Shown: positions 1 to 19,141, numbered from the stretch's first letter. The stretch: 64,000 nt of DNA from Owenia fusiformis (GCA_903813345.2 CAIIXF020000001.1:4834001-4898000), one strand, 5' to 3'. Numbers and translations: made by a program. The notes: generated by a model not told the origin, from the sequence alone.

Positions 1-5944
<5,944 letters not shown>

Positions 5945-8900
5945 ATGGCCGTAAAGGATACAAGAAAGCGACATGTCGATATTGATCATGCAGAGGCTGG
6001 ACGACAATACAATGATGGCCACGAAAAGAAGGAAGGCGACAACGCCCTGTTGTATGGTATCGAGACACCTCCTCCATGGTATCTTTGCATCGTCTTGGGT
6101 TTTCAGGTAATTAATCATGTGAAAATCTCTCAGTATATAAGTACTGTTCTTTGATGTAATCTCACTATTGTATGTGCACAAGTACTAAAATGAAAAGGCC
6201 AAAACAAAGCACCAATTTCCCAAAGATGTAAGAAACGATGTCGGACATTTTCTCGAGCTAATAGATACTACATGGTGGGTGTACTGGATCACAAACCTCC
6301 ATTTATCCAAAATGTCTCCCTTACACAGGGTCGGGGCATACTGTACAGGGTGTCAAATAAGTCCCGTCCCCCCGTAGCTAAAACCTGTATTGATGGTAGT
6401 TTGTGTGATATACAAATGGAAAGATCATCCTCACCAACTCACCAACTCCCCATTATTTTGGATTAAATTAACCTATATTTTCATGACGTTCTTAATAATC
6501 AGTGTGCCCAGTGTCCTCCTCCAAAGCAGCTTTTATTGGGTCAAATGAGATGGATATGACCTCAGAAATACGTCAAAAAGTTAATCCCTCTATTTTCTAC
6601 ACATACACCCTGTTAAATTCACTGCCATATACATAAGTTGTCATCTTAAGCTCCTTTGAGTTTTCTGATTCCTGATTTTTTAAATCCTGTCAAACACGTT
6701 AAATTGCCATGTTTCTAGGTCTATGCTATGGTCAAAGCAGCCATTCAACGTAACTTTGGACGATTTTTTCACACTTGGTACCATATATAGGCTATTCGTT
6801 TTGGCTATAGAAGAGGGTGGGGCTTATTTGACACCCCGTAGAATTAGGGGGTAATCAGAGACTTATTTCATGTACTGTTTTGTCATTTTCTTTCAGCACT
6901 ACCTAACGATGTTCGGCTCTACTATCGCAATACCGTTGATAGTTGCACCAGCGCTATGTGTTGGCAATGACCAGGTTGCAAAGAGTGAAATCATTTCCAC
7001 CATTTTCTTTGTTTCTGGCATTTGCACTTTACTCCAGACGATATTCGGGTGCAGGTAGGTCAAACAGTCCAAAAAAACAACTTGCAAAATACCTTTTTCA
7101 CATACAAGTTTGAAGTCTGAACTGGAGTAGTACTTTCATATTCTAATACAAAGGAAATACTTTGGATGGTGGTGACCTTTTGAAAATGCTCACGACTTAT
7201 TTATTATTTTGCTCAAAATATTCCTTTATACCAATTTTTTAAAACTATCAAATTCTGATTTTCTCATATTATTCTAAGGTTATCAGCAAAAATAAACTCT
7301 GTTATCACCTGGTCTTGTATCATGGCAACTTTTACATTTGACCGGCTATCTCAGGTCGTTTTATGAATTAATTTTGGAATGATGTGCCGAACAGATTGAC
7401 ATGAAAATGGATATATTGCTTCCAATTTTTTACACTCTTTGTCCTTTGCAGCTGTATTAAATTCATTGGCCTTTTCACTTGTAGACTACCGATCGTTCAG
7501 GGAGGCACATTTGCATTGATACCACCTACATTCGCTATTTTAAACTTACCACAGTGGAAATGTCCCTCTACGGGTGATCTAGGTAAGTATAGATAAACAC
7601 ATTTTATTGTCACTTCCAAGGGTCACGTAGTGAAATATTTGGACTCTCCCATCGACGGACTTTATGAGGCCCGAAGCCAGGCATTGCCAAAGGGGATTCA
7701 CTTTTCGAAACTGGGGGGGGGGGCTTACGTTTGACAACTTTTGCCCAAAATCACTTGATACGTGCGCATAATGGTGAAAACTGCATGATTTTGAAACACC
7801 CCCACGGGCCTGCTTGCAATACTTAGTTGGTTTAATCATGTTATCATTGTTGCAACAATCTGATTCACCAATACCTCTCTATCCAACGCTTCCGAAAGTA
7901 AATGCTGTGTATTAACAACAATGGAATCAAATGCCTTTTAAAACTATCAAAGGATCATGCATTTCTTATTCTTTGCATATTTAAAGAAAAGAAGCTTCAA
8001 ATGCGTCAACTAATGTTGCAATTCATTTTATTCATATAATTTTGGGATAATCTAGGGTCTGAGCCCTTTGAAACTTTAAAGCTATTTTCCAGGAGTTGCT
8101 AATGTTACACTAAACCTCACCGATGCTATTTTTAACGGAACCACAGACACGTCGGAGATTTGGAAAAGTAGAATGCGAGAGGTAATAGATGTAACTGGTT
8201 CCATATACTGTAAGAGAGCAGATTTATAGATAAAATAAATATTCCAATCCATAACATCAACTGAGTTCTTGTATTCTTAGATACAAGGGGCAATCATGGT
8301 GGCTTCGTTACTACAGATCGTATTAGGATTCACTGGTATACTTGGCATTTTGATGAGCTTCATCGGGCCATTGTGCATCACCCCTACTATCATCCTCATC
8401 GGGCTTTCCCTCTTTGAAGCAGCGAATTCATTCTCTTCTCAACTGTGGTGGATCGCTTTATTGTAAGTATTTGATCAGTAATGTTGAACGCTGTTGTTCT
8501 TCAACAACGTGTTTCTTCTAGTATCAGACAAGTCCTTAGTCACCGCCCCTTACTTCCTTGGGTTGACATTGTTTCCATTTTGTGTCGACTCTTAATCCAT
8601 CCAGATTAGCGTTCAATTGTGGTCTTAGTAAATTGAACAATTTTTGTTTCAAGTGCAATTGTATTATATTATTTGATGATTTGTTTGTTTGTTTATTTGT
8701 TTGTAGGACTATAGTTCTGATAGCAATATTTTCACAGTATATTCCAAGAATAAAGTTCTGTCGAAGGAACAAATGGCTGGCAGGTTTGCTAAAGGGTGTT
8801 CACTCTTTCCGGTAAGTATACTAACAACACACATATGATTTGTATCAGTCATGCTTCTAACTTGATCTACAAGGTTTCGGTTGTTTAAACTGCATTGTCG

Positions 8901-11526
8901 TAAATATCACGTTCCACTGATTACGGCTATATGCTATAATTAAGAATGGGGCCATCATAGCACGTGCAGTTTGTGCAATCTTGAATGAACAATGATTGAT
9001 TGCTATTTAATGGATAGATATTTCTGTAGTTCGACTATTTATTACACTTTTATTATAATACAGGGTGTATTACAACATTATGGTATTGACATAAATCTTT
9101 TTACAGAAACTTAAGGATATGCATATTTTACCATTAAAATACTTATGCTTATACTGACTTCAATTTTTTTGTCAGATGTTTGAATATTATGCTAAATTGT
9201 TCATTGTTAACTATTGTTGATTGGTTCAACAATTTTCATTGTTAATTACTGTTTATGATTATATAATTTAGATTATTCTTGGCATAACGGTGTCCTGGGC
9301 AGTATGCTACATCCTAACGGTGACAAATGCACTGCCAAAAGATTCAAAACAATGGGGCTATTATGCAAGGACCGACATTAGAGAAGATGTATTAAGGGAC
9401 TCCGCTTGGTTTAGATTTCCATACCCAGGTATGTCTTAGGTGACAAAATCTGCATGCCATTTGAATCCCTCCAAAAATACTGTTTGAGTGTAGTATTTTG
9501 ATAGATATTTAGTATTTGTAGATATTGATTTTGTAGTATTCTTCCTTGATGCAAAAATTATTTTGAAACAGGTCACAGAGAAAAAGTAACTGTCAATTTT
9601 CATAAATCATTCTCATACTTTAGGACAATGGGGTACTCCAACCGTAAGCCTATCAGGAGTACTTGGGATGGTGGCTGGTCTTCTTGCTTCTATTATAGAA
9701 TCTGTGGGCGACTACTACGCATGCGCAAGACTTTCCGGAGCACCGCCACCTCCGACACACGCAATTAACAGAGGTGAGAGGTGTGTCCATAAGTAATGAA
9801 TATAATGTAATGAATATAGAATCAATCAAATGAGAAACTAGTGTGGGATAAAACCTTCAAACAGTTCAAAGGTGGGTGTTCAATGAATAACGTAACTCAT
9901 CATTGTCATGTGGTTGTCCGTCGTACTCGTACATCCCGGGTCGTACATACAGGTAATTGTGAATTCCTAGATCTCCCTGTTTTATAGGTATAGGTATGGA
10001 AGGTATAGGAAGCATATTGGCAGGAGCATGGGGGACCACATCTGGTACCACCTCGTATAGCGAGAACATTGGAGCAATCGGTATTACAAAGGTATATTAC
10101 AATGGGTAGAATAAGTAATCCAATTATGAGAAGAGCATACGATATCATGGCTAAAGCGAAGGGCCTTACACGTTCACGTTCAAGTTATTTTGAATTGTAC
10201 AGCTTAACCTCCGTAATATGACAACAAGGGATTATAATCCCCATCTCAATTGTTTTTTCCAGGGACCTATATAACTATTTCCTCATAATTACAGTAGCAA
10301 GCATGCCCATTTGTTTTTTATAATTGATTTCACTAGGTCGGTAGTAGAAGGGTTGTGCAATTTGGAGCTGTAATAATGATACTTCTAGGAATGCTGGGAA
10401 AATTTGGAGCCCTGTTTGTCACCATTCCAGATCCAATCGTAGGCGGGGTATTCTTCACTATGTTTGGTAAGAAGCTGCAACACACATTCTATTGTATATT
10501 TTATCAAACATTGTTCCTTTTCATGTTAGATCATGATTTGGGATAGTTGGGGTTGTTTTCTTTATGACTTGAGTACTCTTAGATATTTTCTTCATACGTT
10601 CTGTTGTAAGTTTCGGTCCTATTCCTCTGGAACTTGTGGATACATATTTCTTATCTATACCCGAAATTTGACGATAAGTAATTATGTTCCATTCACAAAT
10701 AACTTTTAATTCTTTGAAGTCAACACTTAAATTATGCAAGTGTGTAATTTTGTAGGTTTGATAACAGCAGTCGGAATGTCCAACCTACAGCATGTTGATT
10801 TGAATTCCTCAAGAAATATGTTCGTCCTTGGTATGGCCGTATTCACAGGGTTCAGTTTACCCCAATGGCTAAAGGCTAACCCTGGTGTTATACAAACTGG
10901 CAATGAGACGGGTGACAATATTCTTACTGTGCTTATGAGTACAAGTATGTTCGTTGGGGGTCTGGTGGGATTCTTCCTGGATAACACCATACCAGGTATG
11001 TATGAGAACAAATGATGAGATAATTTGCGTTGAAGTCTTTTTTCTCATTGTTTAAATTACTCAAATGTTTCTAATTATTGTAAGTATTCTAAATTGTAAT
11101 TGATATACATACTCGCATTGTACGAGTTGCTTTAATGTGAATTCGAACAGGACACTTGCTATTACTATTCAACGACTTCCAGGTACAACTGCTGAACGAG
11201 GACTTGACGGTTGGAAAAAGTTGACAGAGGTAAAATCTGACAATGAAGACAAAACAAAGATAGGTGGCGCCACAGCAGTAGGTCTAGAGTGTTATGACTT
11301 TCCCTTTGGAATGAACATAGTGAGGAAAATGACGTGTGCAAAATATAATCCAACATGCCCAACATTTGATCTAATGAACTGTTGTGGATCTTCTTCCAAA
11401 AAACACGAAGAAACGACCGAAAGTGTGGATATTAATGGTAGCCAGTTTGGGTACATCTCAGGGTCAGCAAAGGAGAATGATGCATATGTTGGACATAGCA
11501 CTGGGTTGGAAAACACAAACTTATGA
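5945..11526 (+). CDS. SLC23A1/2-like: SLC23 / nucleobase-ascorbate transporter family protein, 12 coding exons, frame break in exon 6
   Basis: Multi-pass plasma-membrane transporter of the NAT/SLC23 family (sodium-ascorbate or nucleobase uptake). Exons: 5945-6106, 6897-7054, 7485-7582, 8093-8181, 8281-8462, 8707-8811, 9272-9428, 9624-9773, 9988-10091, 10337-10466, 10756-10995, 11183-11526 (stop TGA). All junctions have GT/AG ends. The length of about 640 codons matches vertebrate SVCT1/2 (about 600-650). Visible family marks are the QH motif of TM1 (FQ|HYLTMFG, across exons 1-2), [15 protein letters not shown] (exon 3), [19 protein letters not shown] (exon 8), the NAT signature [10 protein letters not shown] (10062-10091) followed by [10 protein letters not shown], and a C-terminal CYDFPFGMN. 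The signature starts with E, whereas ascorbate transporters have P. All phases join except exon 6 to 7: exon 6 reads correctly up to [10 protein letters not shown] but ends one base out of frame with exon 7 (see findings). Intron 1 holds a MITE. Confidence 0.93.
6344..6840. mobile_element. MITE with TIR CAGGGTGTCAAATAAGTC, TA-flanked (SLC23 intron 1)
   Basis: The left end reads TA-CAGGGTGTCAAATAAGTCC. The right end is its imperfect complement, GGCTTATTTGACACCCCG-TA. Length is about 497 bp with no transposase. The TA flanks suggest a Tc1/mariner-type non-autonomous element. The same TIR family occurs at 48524-49142. Confidence 0.75.
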
Positions 11527-12104
11527 GAATCTCAATCATTTAAGACATAAGAAGTCACATATATGACGTATGGACAAGACGGCATTCTCCGAAACGCAGG
11601 ATGTCACGGGGGAGATATCTACAATAGGGATACAATAGACCTACGTTCTGTGTTCGGAAGATCATCAATCACTAACATCACTTTAAAATGACAACATGCA
11701 TGATTAATTATATATTTATAGCTATCAAATATACTGATATACTGAGTATGTGTCGTTTTGGCTCACATGTTGAGCCTATGAAATCACCCTCTTTTTCATC
11801 TGTCCTTCCGTCCATCAACAATTTGACCTAAATTTGCAACTTGACCTACTTTTCAGGATTTTTATTTTATTTTTCATGTTAAATTTATTCATAGTCTATA
11901 AAAATTACAAATCTAAATGAGCTGCCAATCGCTTCTTAGCATTATAGGCTAGCTTTTACTTAATTAATTACAAAATATAGTAACATAAAATGATTAAATA
12001 TGAATTTGCGACTACACACTTTACATGATGACTAGTAGAAGGATTATGTATCCTCCATGCCTTCAATGGTTACAGCATCAGTTATTAATGTACATTAAAG
12101 GTAG
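11527..12104. other. SLC23 3' untranslated/downstream region
   Basis: AT-rich sequence after the SLC23 stop codon, probably 3' UTR in its first part. No canonical AATAAA was found close to the stop. No other feature is visible. Confidence 0.4.
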
Positions 12105-12740
12105 AGATTAAAAGGTGGATTGGATCGAGTGGATTGGATTCATGTAAAAGGTGGATTGGATCGGGAATCTTCAAAATGTGGAATTTCTTATAAAAAAAAT
12201 TCTGTTGATCTCCCTCTAAACAATTTCCCTCTACAGTATTACAGGTCCCTTTTGAGAAATCAGAACAAAGCAATGACAAATACATACTCCAATTAGTTCA
12301 TGGACACTCTTAAGTATTTAACCGCTTTCCCTTGTAAATCAACTTTTGTAAGACATAGATCTTTAGAAAAAGAAAACCTGTCATTCAAATTAATTTGTGA
12401 ATGTTCACAAAACATTTCTGGTATGTTCAGTTTGGAGTGAAAACAGATATTATGGATCTTTAAACCAGTCTGCCTTATGATTTATGAAATGTCTCAAATT
12501 ACACTTGGAATGAATAAGATCGTGTATCAGAAAGCGGGTACCAGGTCATCCTTCTAGCCCACCCAAGCAAAATAATATTACATCTATAATTTGACATTGT
12601 GCAAGTGAAGAGACCACCAATCTTCCTAAAGGGAGATCAATAGAATTTTTTATAGGAAAATCCATATTTTGAAGATAGCCAATCCAATCCATCTTTTACA
12701 TGAATCCAATCCACTCGATCCAATCCACCTTTTAATCTTT
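12105..12740. repeat. Inverted repeat, about 105-bp arms (12105-12216 / 12628-12740)
   Basis: The arms are near-complementary. Each carries two or three GGTGGATTGGATCGAGTGG-type units, then an ATTTTGAAGAT segment, and each ends in AGGGAGATCAA or its complement. The right arm overlaps the 3' end of the LINE tail fragment, so the structure is probably two LINE 3' ends facing each other, or an inverted (twin-primed) insertion. The 410-bp spacer is AT-rich and contains no recognised gene. Confidence 0.7.
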
Positions 12741-13156
12741 ACCACATTAAAAGTATTTAGGGAAAGTATAAATTTTATAACATTTTCTTTGAGAGTTGTG
12801 TCTTCATCAATACTTAAATTGTTACCAAAAAGAAAAAATTCAAGTTTGTCTTGGTTGGTTCTGGGTAGGTGGTCTATTAGGTTCTTCTGCTCTAGGGTGG
12901 TCATTAGCTGTTGTCGTTGGAGATTATGGCGCTCACAGGAGAAAAATACATGTTTAGGTGTCTCAGGCTTACCACAAGCACAAAGATTATCATCAGTGTC
13001 AGTAAAATTGTGAGAGAATTTTTGTGATTTGAAGAAAAGGTCACATCTGATTTGATTTAGGACTGTTTCATGCTTTCTAGATAGCTTTAGTTTGCTTGTA
13101 GTTTTCAGGATGAGTATCAAAGAATCACTAAGTGGGTTCACCGAATACTGCCAAGC
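12650..13156 (-). mobile_element. Decayed LINE reverse-transcriptase C-terminal tail
   Basis: The minus-strand frame gives an open stretch of about 165 codons bounded upstream by a stop. It contains TVLNQIRCDLFF and a C-x-CG-x-PETPKHVFFSC segment, the zinc-finger-like tail seen at the C-terminus of many non-LTR retrotransposon ORF2 proteins. The reverse transcriptase core is absent, so this is a 5'-truncated remnant. Its 3' end runs into the GGATTGGATCG repeats. The clade (for example CR1-, L2- or Jockey-like) cannot be decided by eye. Confidence 0.65.
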
Positions 13157-13315
13157 AATTGTTGATTACATTGTTGACTTCAGGAGAAAAGGTATTGCTC
13201 TTGACGAATCTTCTGATTTAATACAAATTAGAGGGACCAGAAACTAATTTGACATCGTTGTGTAAAGAACATTTTGGCAAGAGAGTATTAGTAAATTATC
13301 TTTCTGAGTGCGACA

Positions 13316-16119
13316 TCAGTCAACGTTTAGTTTCTTGAATGTTCCCGTCACACCACCAAGGTCCCCAGAATGTCCAAAAAGATCTTTTACTTCTTCCAGA
13401 CGATATCCCATAATCCTTTCAAAATAATCTTGGTTTTTATTAAGGGTTTCAATCCATTCCTGAAATAATAGAATGTGTTTGGCATTAGACAAATTCATAC
13501 AGAAGTATGTTTTTTATTGACGCGGCAGAAACAAAAAGGTGAATTGATTTCTGAGTTAAGAAATAGGAAATGAGACTCAATTGAAAACAATTGAAATTAA
13601 TACCTTGTTATTCAATGGACCTGCTGTTCCTTCGTACTCTTCTGGTAGAATTTCAGGTTGTATATTCTTGTGAAGACTTTTCATATCGTAGGCGTGGAAA
13701 GATATCTATAAATGTAATCACAGGAGAACTACAGGAGACAAGTAAGCAGTAAATCTCATAATTTTATGTATAGTACTTTCAGCTAAATGCAAAATATATA
13801 TAATGACAAAACGGTCAAAATGTATGAATTATGGCATGATATGATATGATTTAGGTCTGAGAATGTAAGTCAATGTAATTTAATTTTACTTATGACCATT
13901 GTTAAATATAAGTATGATTTTTCATGTGCTGATCTTTTTATATCATCTACCATTGGTAAATACATGCCATTTATCAAATCAACAAATAATTTGGTGATTG
14001 TACTCACCCTATCCAAAAGTTTGGGTTTCAGGAACATCTTAAGAAGTCCGAATAAATATCCAACGACAGAAGGTTCGTTTACCATGTTCATGCCTTTCAT
14101 TCTTATTGGCATGGCTTCCTAAAATATATAATAAAAATGTGTCTCATTTCAACAGTTTTCAATGAAAGGGTTAAAAGGCTAGACACTGAATATGTTTTAC
14201 ACATCATTTACAACAATTTCTTAATAATTTGGTTTCAATTTCTTTACAAAGACCTTCATCTTCACCAAGAGGCTCATGGGTTGCAATTACTATTAGCCCT
14301 CTAGCCTGGGTGCCTGGGTATGTTTTACCTGTATAACAGCAGAAGCTTTCTTCATATAGGTAGGCCCTATGTTATAAGCCTTTGACATTGTCATACCATT
14401 CAGGTCATTCACAATCACAATTCCATTTACTTGCATGCTCTCATCCTGAAATGATTAACAAATCATTGAAATCACTTGACTCGTACAGCCAGAAATATTT
14501 GAATTGCAGAGCTTGATTCAAGTTTTTAATCGTTGGTACCGGTGTAGGTGCAAAGAAGAGCAAGTGGAGGAGCAACAACACATCTAAGATATGCCAGAAA
14601 GTCTGTCATGCGCCAAAGAATACTCACCAGCAACAACTGTTCAATGCAGACAATGTTAGTGCGAAGAAGCATGGTTATCGGATATTTTTCAGGGTCCCAT
14701 CGACCTGAAAAATTAAATAAGCATAGAAACACTCATGGCTGCAATAATTTTCACATTGTACATATGTAGTCATCTGTCTTGGCAAGTAAAACAACATGCA
14801 TAGTTCATTGTAGTTCAAATCGAACCAAGGAACAGTCATTTCAAAATAAATGTATACACAAAATCTTTTTATCCATTTCAGATATCACATACGACTTGTT
14901 TTTGTTTAAAATTAATCGTATCAAGAATAGGCTGCAATGTCTTTCTTGTATCATTAAGGAACGCCTTAGGAATTATATGAAAGAAAAGGATCCAGAAATG
15001 ACTTTTGGCTTTTAGGCAAAGAAACATGAATTTTTAACAAAATGTAAAATAGGTCTTCATCGGCTTTTAATCATTTATACAGTGAACACCTATGAAACCA
15101 CAAAAAGTGTTCGCTGTAGGTAGGTGTTCACTACAAAGAGTGGATTTAATACGCATACAACAGCTGGAGAGGAGGCAATGTAAAATGTGTCTTGAAGTGG
15201 TGTTCACTTAATAAAGGTGTTCACTCGAGAAAGGTGTTCACTAAGACAGGTCTTGCTGTATATAATAAAACCTGCCCGATGGGTTAACTTTCTGTTAGGA
15301 AGGAACGCCTGTAAACAAGGAATGGTTTTCGAAAGAACCAACTATTTTTCCATTGACTTACATATTAACTAAGCCAATATATGATTCTAAAAAGATTAGA
15401 TTCATATGAATGAAATAAGATTAAGCCAAGTTGAATTATTGATTTTGGCCGATTCTGCTTTTGATTCACTACCTTGTAACCTAGAAAGACCAAGAGGATT
15501 ACGTAACATGAAATCAATCAAGTTACATTTCAGAGGCCACCCTGTAGAATTACAACTCGGTTCCTTTATGATTTTGGTTGTTGACTAAATCTAAATTGTG
15601 GTCGATATGATCCTTACCTGGTCTGAATACAAGTACTTTTCGCCGTTCCTTATCCAATCCTGGTAGGACAGTGACAAATCCATCATCCAGTACTTGCTTT
15701 ACGTCATTAGGGCCCGCTCGAGGCGACAACTTGTCAAACACATCCGGGTACTCATTTCGAATAGAGCAGTATCTTACTATGTTGTCAAATGCCCGCTGTA
15801 TGTTGAACTTTCTGGCACGCAGGAAACGAAGGAGGAAGGAGTCCGATGTGTCCACTTTGAGGCCTGTATTAGATAAGATAGCTAGGCATACATAACTACG
15901 TTTTGAGCATTCAAAACGTCACGTCACGTCGAAAGAACGACAATAACCAATATTGAAAAATGAATGTTGTTATTAGTATGCGTTATCTGTTATCTCACCT
16001 TTATGACCTTGAACCATCTCTCGCAGTTTCTGGACATCTTGCAGTCTTGTTTTGGGATTCTCATTCAGCTCAGCTTTAGCTTTCTGCAAATCCTTCTCGT
16101 CCAACGTACATTCATACAT
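13316..16119 (-). CDS. CRAL-TRIO lipid-transfer protein (TTPA / RLBP1 / clavesin-like), 7 exons
   Basis: A soluble SEC14/CRAL-TRIO carrier expected to bind a small hydrophobic ligand such as retinoid, tocopherol or phosphoinositide. Exons in transcript order: 15999-16119 (ATG at 16117-16119), 15618-15863, 14628-14704, 14329-14445, 14008-14118, 13604-13705, 13316-13459 (TGA). All phases join and give 305 residues, close to RLBP1 (317) and TTPA (278). The CRAL_TRIO_N helices contain FLLRFLRARKFNIQRAF. The lipid-binding domain has VNGIVIVNDLNGMTMSKA, then IRMKGMNMVNEP, FLKPKLLDR, and SLHKNIQPEILPEEYEGTAG in the positions expected. An acceptor (TTATTAG) lies 8 bases before the ATG, so the 5' UTR is split and the promoter lies further upstream. 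The exact ligand is not readable from sequence. Intron 2 carries a small MITE at 15078-15260. Confidence 0.92.
15078..15260. mobile_element. Short TA-flanked MITE with GGTGTTCACT repeats
   Basis: The ends read TA-CAGTGAACACC and, complemented, TA-CAGCAAGACC. The interior repeats GGTGTTCACT four times. It lies in intron 2 of the CRAL-TRIO gene. A related end (TACAGTA...) occurs at 62252-62408. Confidence 0.6.
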
Positions 16120-16127
16120 TCTACCTC

Positions 16128-17296
16128 CTAATAAGAGAGCAAACGAGAAACAATATTAAAAATGCATGGTATAGCAGCATAAAAACAACCAACTGCAAAT
16201 ATATCAATACTGATTTCATTTGGTAAGCTTTCATTTATATGTGTTTTACTATTAAACCGTGCTGTTTACATTGATGTACTGACCTTGATGAGCTTAAAAT
16301 GCAATTATGAACTTATATAGGTATCGGAAACTGGTTGTTGGATCAACAATTTGATTTCATTCCCGTTTGACGTATGTCATGTACATGTACCAGCTGTAAT
16401 TCCATTGATCAGCAATTTGACAATTTACTTGATTATCAGTGTAGTGTTAACAAATGTTGAACATTGCACTATATATATTTACTTACCCTTTGTATTCGTT
16501 TGATTCCGCTTCTTAAAGTGTTTGAAAAAAGGGTACGTTGACTAGAAGTGTTTATTTCAGACGAATGTATTTCAAAAGAGAGAGGTTCAGGTTTTTTAAA
16601 TAGCTTACTTTCATATTAACATCAAATGGAAAAAACAAGCTTTTTGAATTTATTCTAGCTAGACTTTGTATAGAATAGTACAAATACCTTAAAAATAATT
16701 GTTTTTAAGAAATTGTTGGAAACTATTTTTATTTCGTATTTGGATTTACACCTGTACTTAAGTGGCATTAGGGTGCATCGAGGTAAAAACATCATTTAAA
16801 TGATTACATCTGTCATAAATTATGGTTATAAATATGCGTAAAAAGTGTTTAACGCTCTGTCAAATTTACAATTCTGAATCTTTACCCCTGAATCTACTTA
16901 AATTTATGGCGAATATTGCAAAAGTACAGTCATATCTTTTGAACGCAGTGAAGACCGAGCGTTCGAAGATGCACGCAGTATCACAAAACACGTATTACTG
17001 TTTTTGAATAGGTAGTACAAGTATTTAAATAATTTATGTCTCACACATACCTAATATTACCTATAGATTCGTAAAAAGTATTGAAAGGGTGCGATTTTAT
17101 GCCCTGTCATTCCATGGGCTCTACCACCCTGATTGAGCCCATGGTCATTCCATGTCTACGAGTGACTGATCATATATCATTAATAGTAATATAATTCGGC
17201 ATACAAGTAGTCACAAAGTCACGTTTATCACTGCACCATACGAGTTATTTTCATAAAAACTAATCTACAAATTCTCACAAAACACATTAGAGACAA
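16128..17296. other. 5' flank of the CRAL-TRIO gene
   Basis: Probably contains 5' UTR intron and promoter, but no exon can be identified. A perfect 10-bp hairpin (CCATGGGCTC ... GAGCCCATGG) lies at 17113-17145. No other feature is visible. Confidence 0.4.
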
Positions 17297-18339
17297 CCTA
17301 TGCACGGGTAGTATCTAAAGCCCCGCTATGATTTAGAAGTCGCGAGCAAATACCCGCTGAAATCGCGAGCAATTAAAAGAAAAGAAGGGTTATCTTTTGT
17401 TTACTTAAATTGTATGTTGTAAAAAGCGTTTTCATTTAATTTTACTCAATTATTACATGGTATTGATACTAAAAAGCAACTTCTGCAAAAAAGGATCACG
17501 AGCTGATGTTCTGAGTTTTGTTATTTGATAATTGGAGAGAGAATGTATCATCTTGAATCTTTATCTATATATTTCTATATCTTATAGCTGAAGAAGGTCA
17601 TTGCCCTTCAGTTGAAATGGTCATAGTAATATGAAATGAAGGTATTGTGAGTTTCACTTCCTAAAGTTTCACAAAAAATTATATATTTCAAATTTAGCAT
17701 ATCCCTTGAGGCCCCGCTTCTACAATGAGCAATAAACTAAAGATCCCGCTGAAAACATGAGGAGGCCCCGCTGAAAACATGAGGAGGTCCCGCTGAAATC
17801 AGGAGCAAGTGGCTCTCTAAAATGGAGTGAAGGCCGATTTGACTTTGCAAATCTGCCACGACTGTAGCCAACGTCATAAATATATTAATTATTGATACTC
17901 TACAGAGCACATATATATCATATATCATTGTCATTGTTATTATCGGTTCGAGCAACCCCCCCCTTACCAAAAGCTGGCTACGAGCATGATTCCAATAAAA
18001 CCATTTCACTTAATGTATTTCGACCTGACTCCATCGAGAAATTTACCAAGACAAGATTTAAATCCATTCCACGACTTTTGACAAGTTTCAAACAACTCGT
18101 TCTTCTTTGTATGCAATATATATTTATATTTCACTGAAGTTACATTATACTGTAGTTCAGTATATTACTACCTTAGAGGATTCAGCACCAATGGCGCACA
18201 CGTTTGAAAAGGCAATTTATGGATCAACTGCTAGATGTAAGTAACAAAGGAGTACATCATCCGATTATGAGTCCGAAATAATAATAATCAAATAATTTCA
18301 TCATTAACAATTAATTGTAGGTTATGTTAAACGCACTTG

Positions 18340-18975
18340 TTACGCGGAAAACATGATGCAAATATGTGTCATATTCTGCAATAAATATGGCATATTCACT
18401 TATGTTATGTGTATGACAGATTCAGCTGCAGTATATTGCATACCCACTAAGCAATGAGAACACGATACGGAAGTACGCAATTGTCAATTGCATTGATTGA
18501 ACAAACGGGTAATCATTGTGTCATTTTCACCTGCGGTATATGACATATTCGGCAAGTGAGTATGACATATTCTGCAGGTGACTATCAGGTATTCACTGAA
18601 ATCAGGGTATCGCATATTCACGGCGGAATATCGCATACTCACCTGCGGAATATGACATAAACTGCAGGTGAGTATGGCATATACTGTATACCCGTATCAC
18701 AGCTACCACGCAACCATAAATGTATGCCATACTCCGCGTAACATCGTATGTGCCATATTCAGCTGTGGTATATGGCGTATTCTGCAGGTGAGTATGGCAT
18801 ATTCCGTATTGAATATGTGATGCATTGATTTCAGTAAATACCCCATGCTCGCAGAAAATGTCATACTCGCTTGCAGAATATGCCTTACACCGCAGGTGAG
18901 TATGCCATATACCGCAGGTGAATCTGTCATACTCCACAAGTGAATATGCCATATTCATTGTGGAATATGACATAT
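18340..18975. repeat. Degenerate palindromic satellite array (GCAGGTGAGTATGNCATATTC)
   Basis: About 20 degenerate units of CTGCAGGTGAGTATGRCATA and its complement alternate in both orientations through about 640 bp. Both strands therefore show ORFs rich in the same short peptide. These ORFs are repeat artefacts, not genes. The array sits at the centre of the foldback element. Confidence 0.75.
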
Positions 18976-19019
18976 ATTTGTATCGTGTTTACCGCGTAAC
19001 AATATGTCCAGGAAAATGG

Positions 19020-19141
19020 CTTATGCAGGACATACGATTTATATGTCCCGGATCCACGTTTGAGCGGGACATACGAAAAATATTTGCCCGGATATGGAAT
19101 ATATTCCTGGTTGATATGTCCCTGAAAATTATCAGGTATGG
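19020..19141. repeat. GGGACATACGA module, second copy at 41690-41812
   Basis: About 120 bp with GGGACATACGAAAAATATT, GGATATGGAATATATTCC and ATATGTCCC. It recurs reverse-complemented and almost identical at 41690-41812, where it adjoins a hairpin cluster. It is therefore a mobile or dispersed module shared by both foldback regions. Confidence 0.75.

Noticed and set aside
18340-18975. CRISPR-like array
   Set aside because: Units are degenerate, alternate in orientation and lack unique spacers; the locus is eukaryotic.
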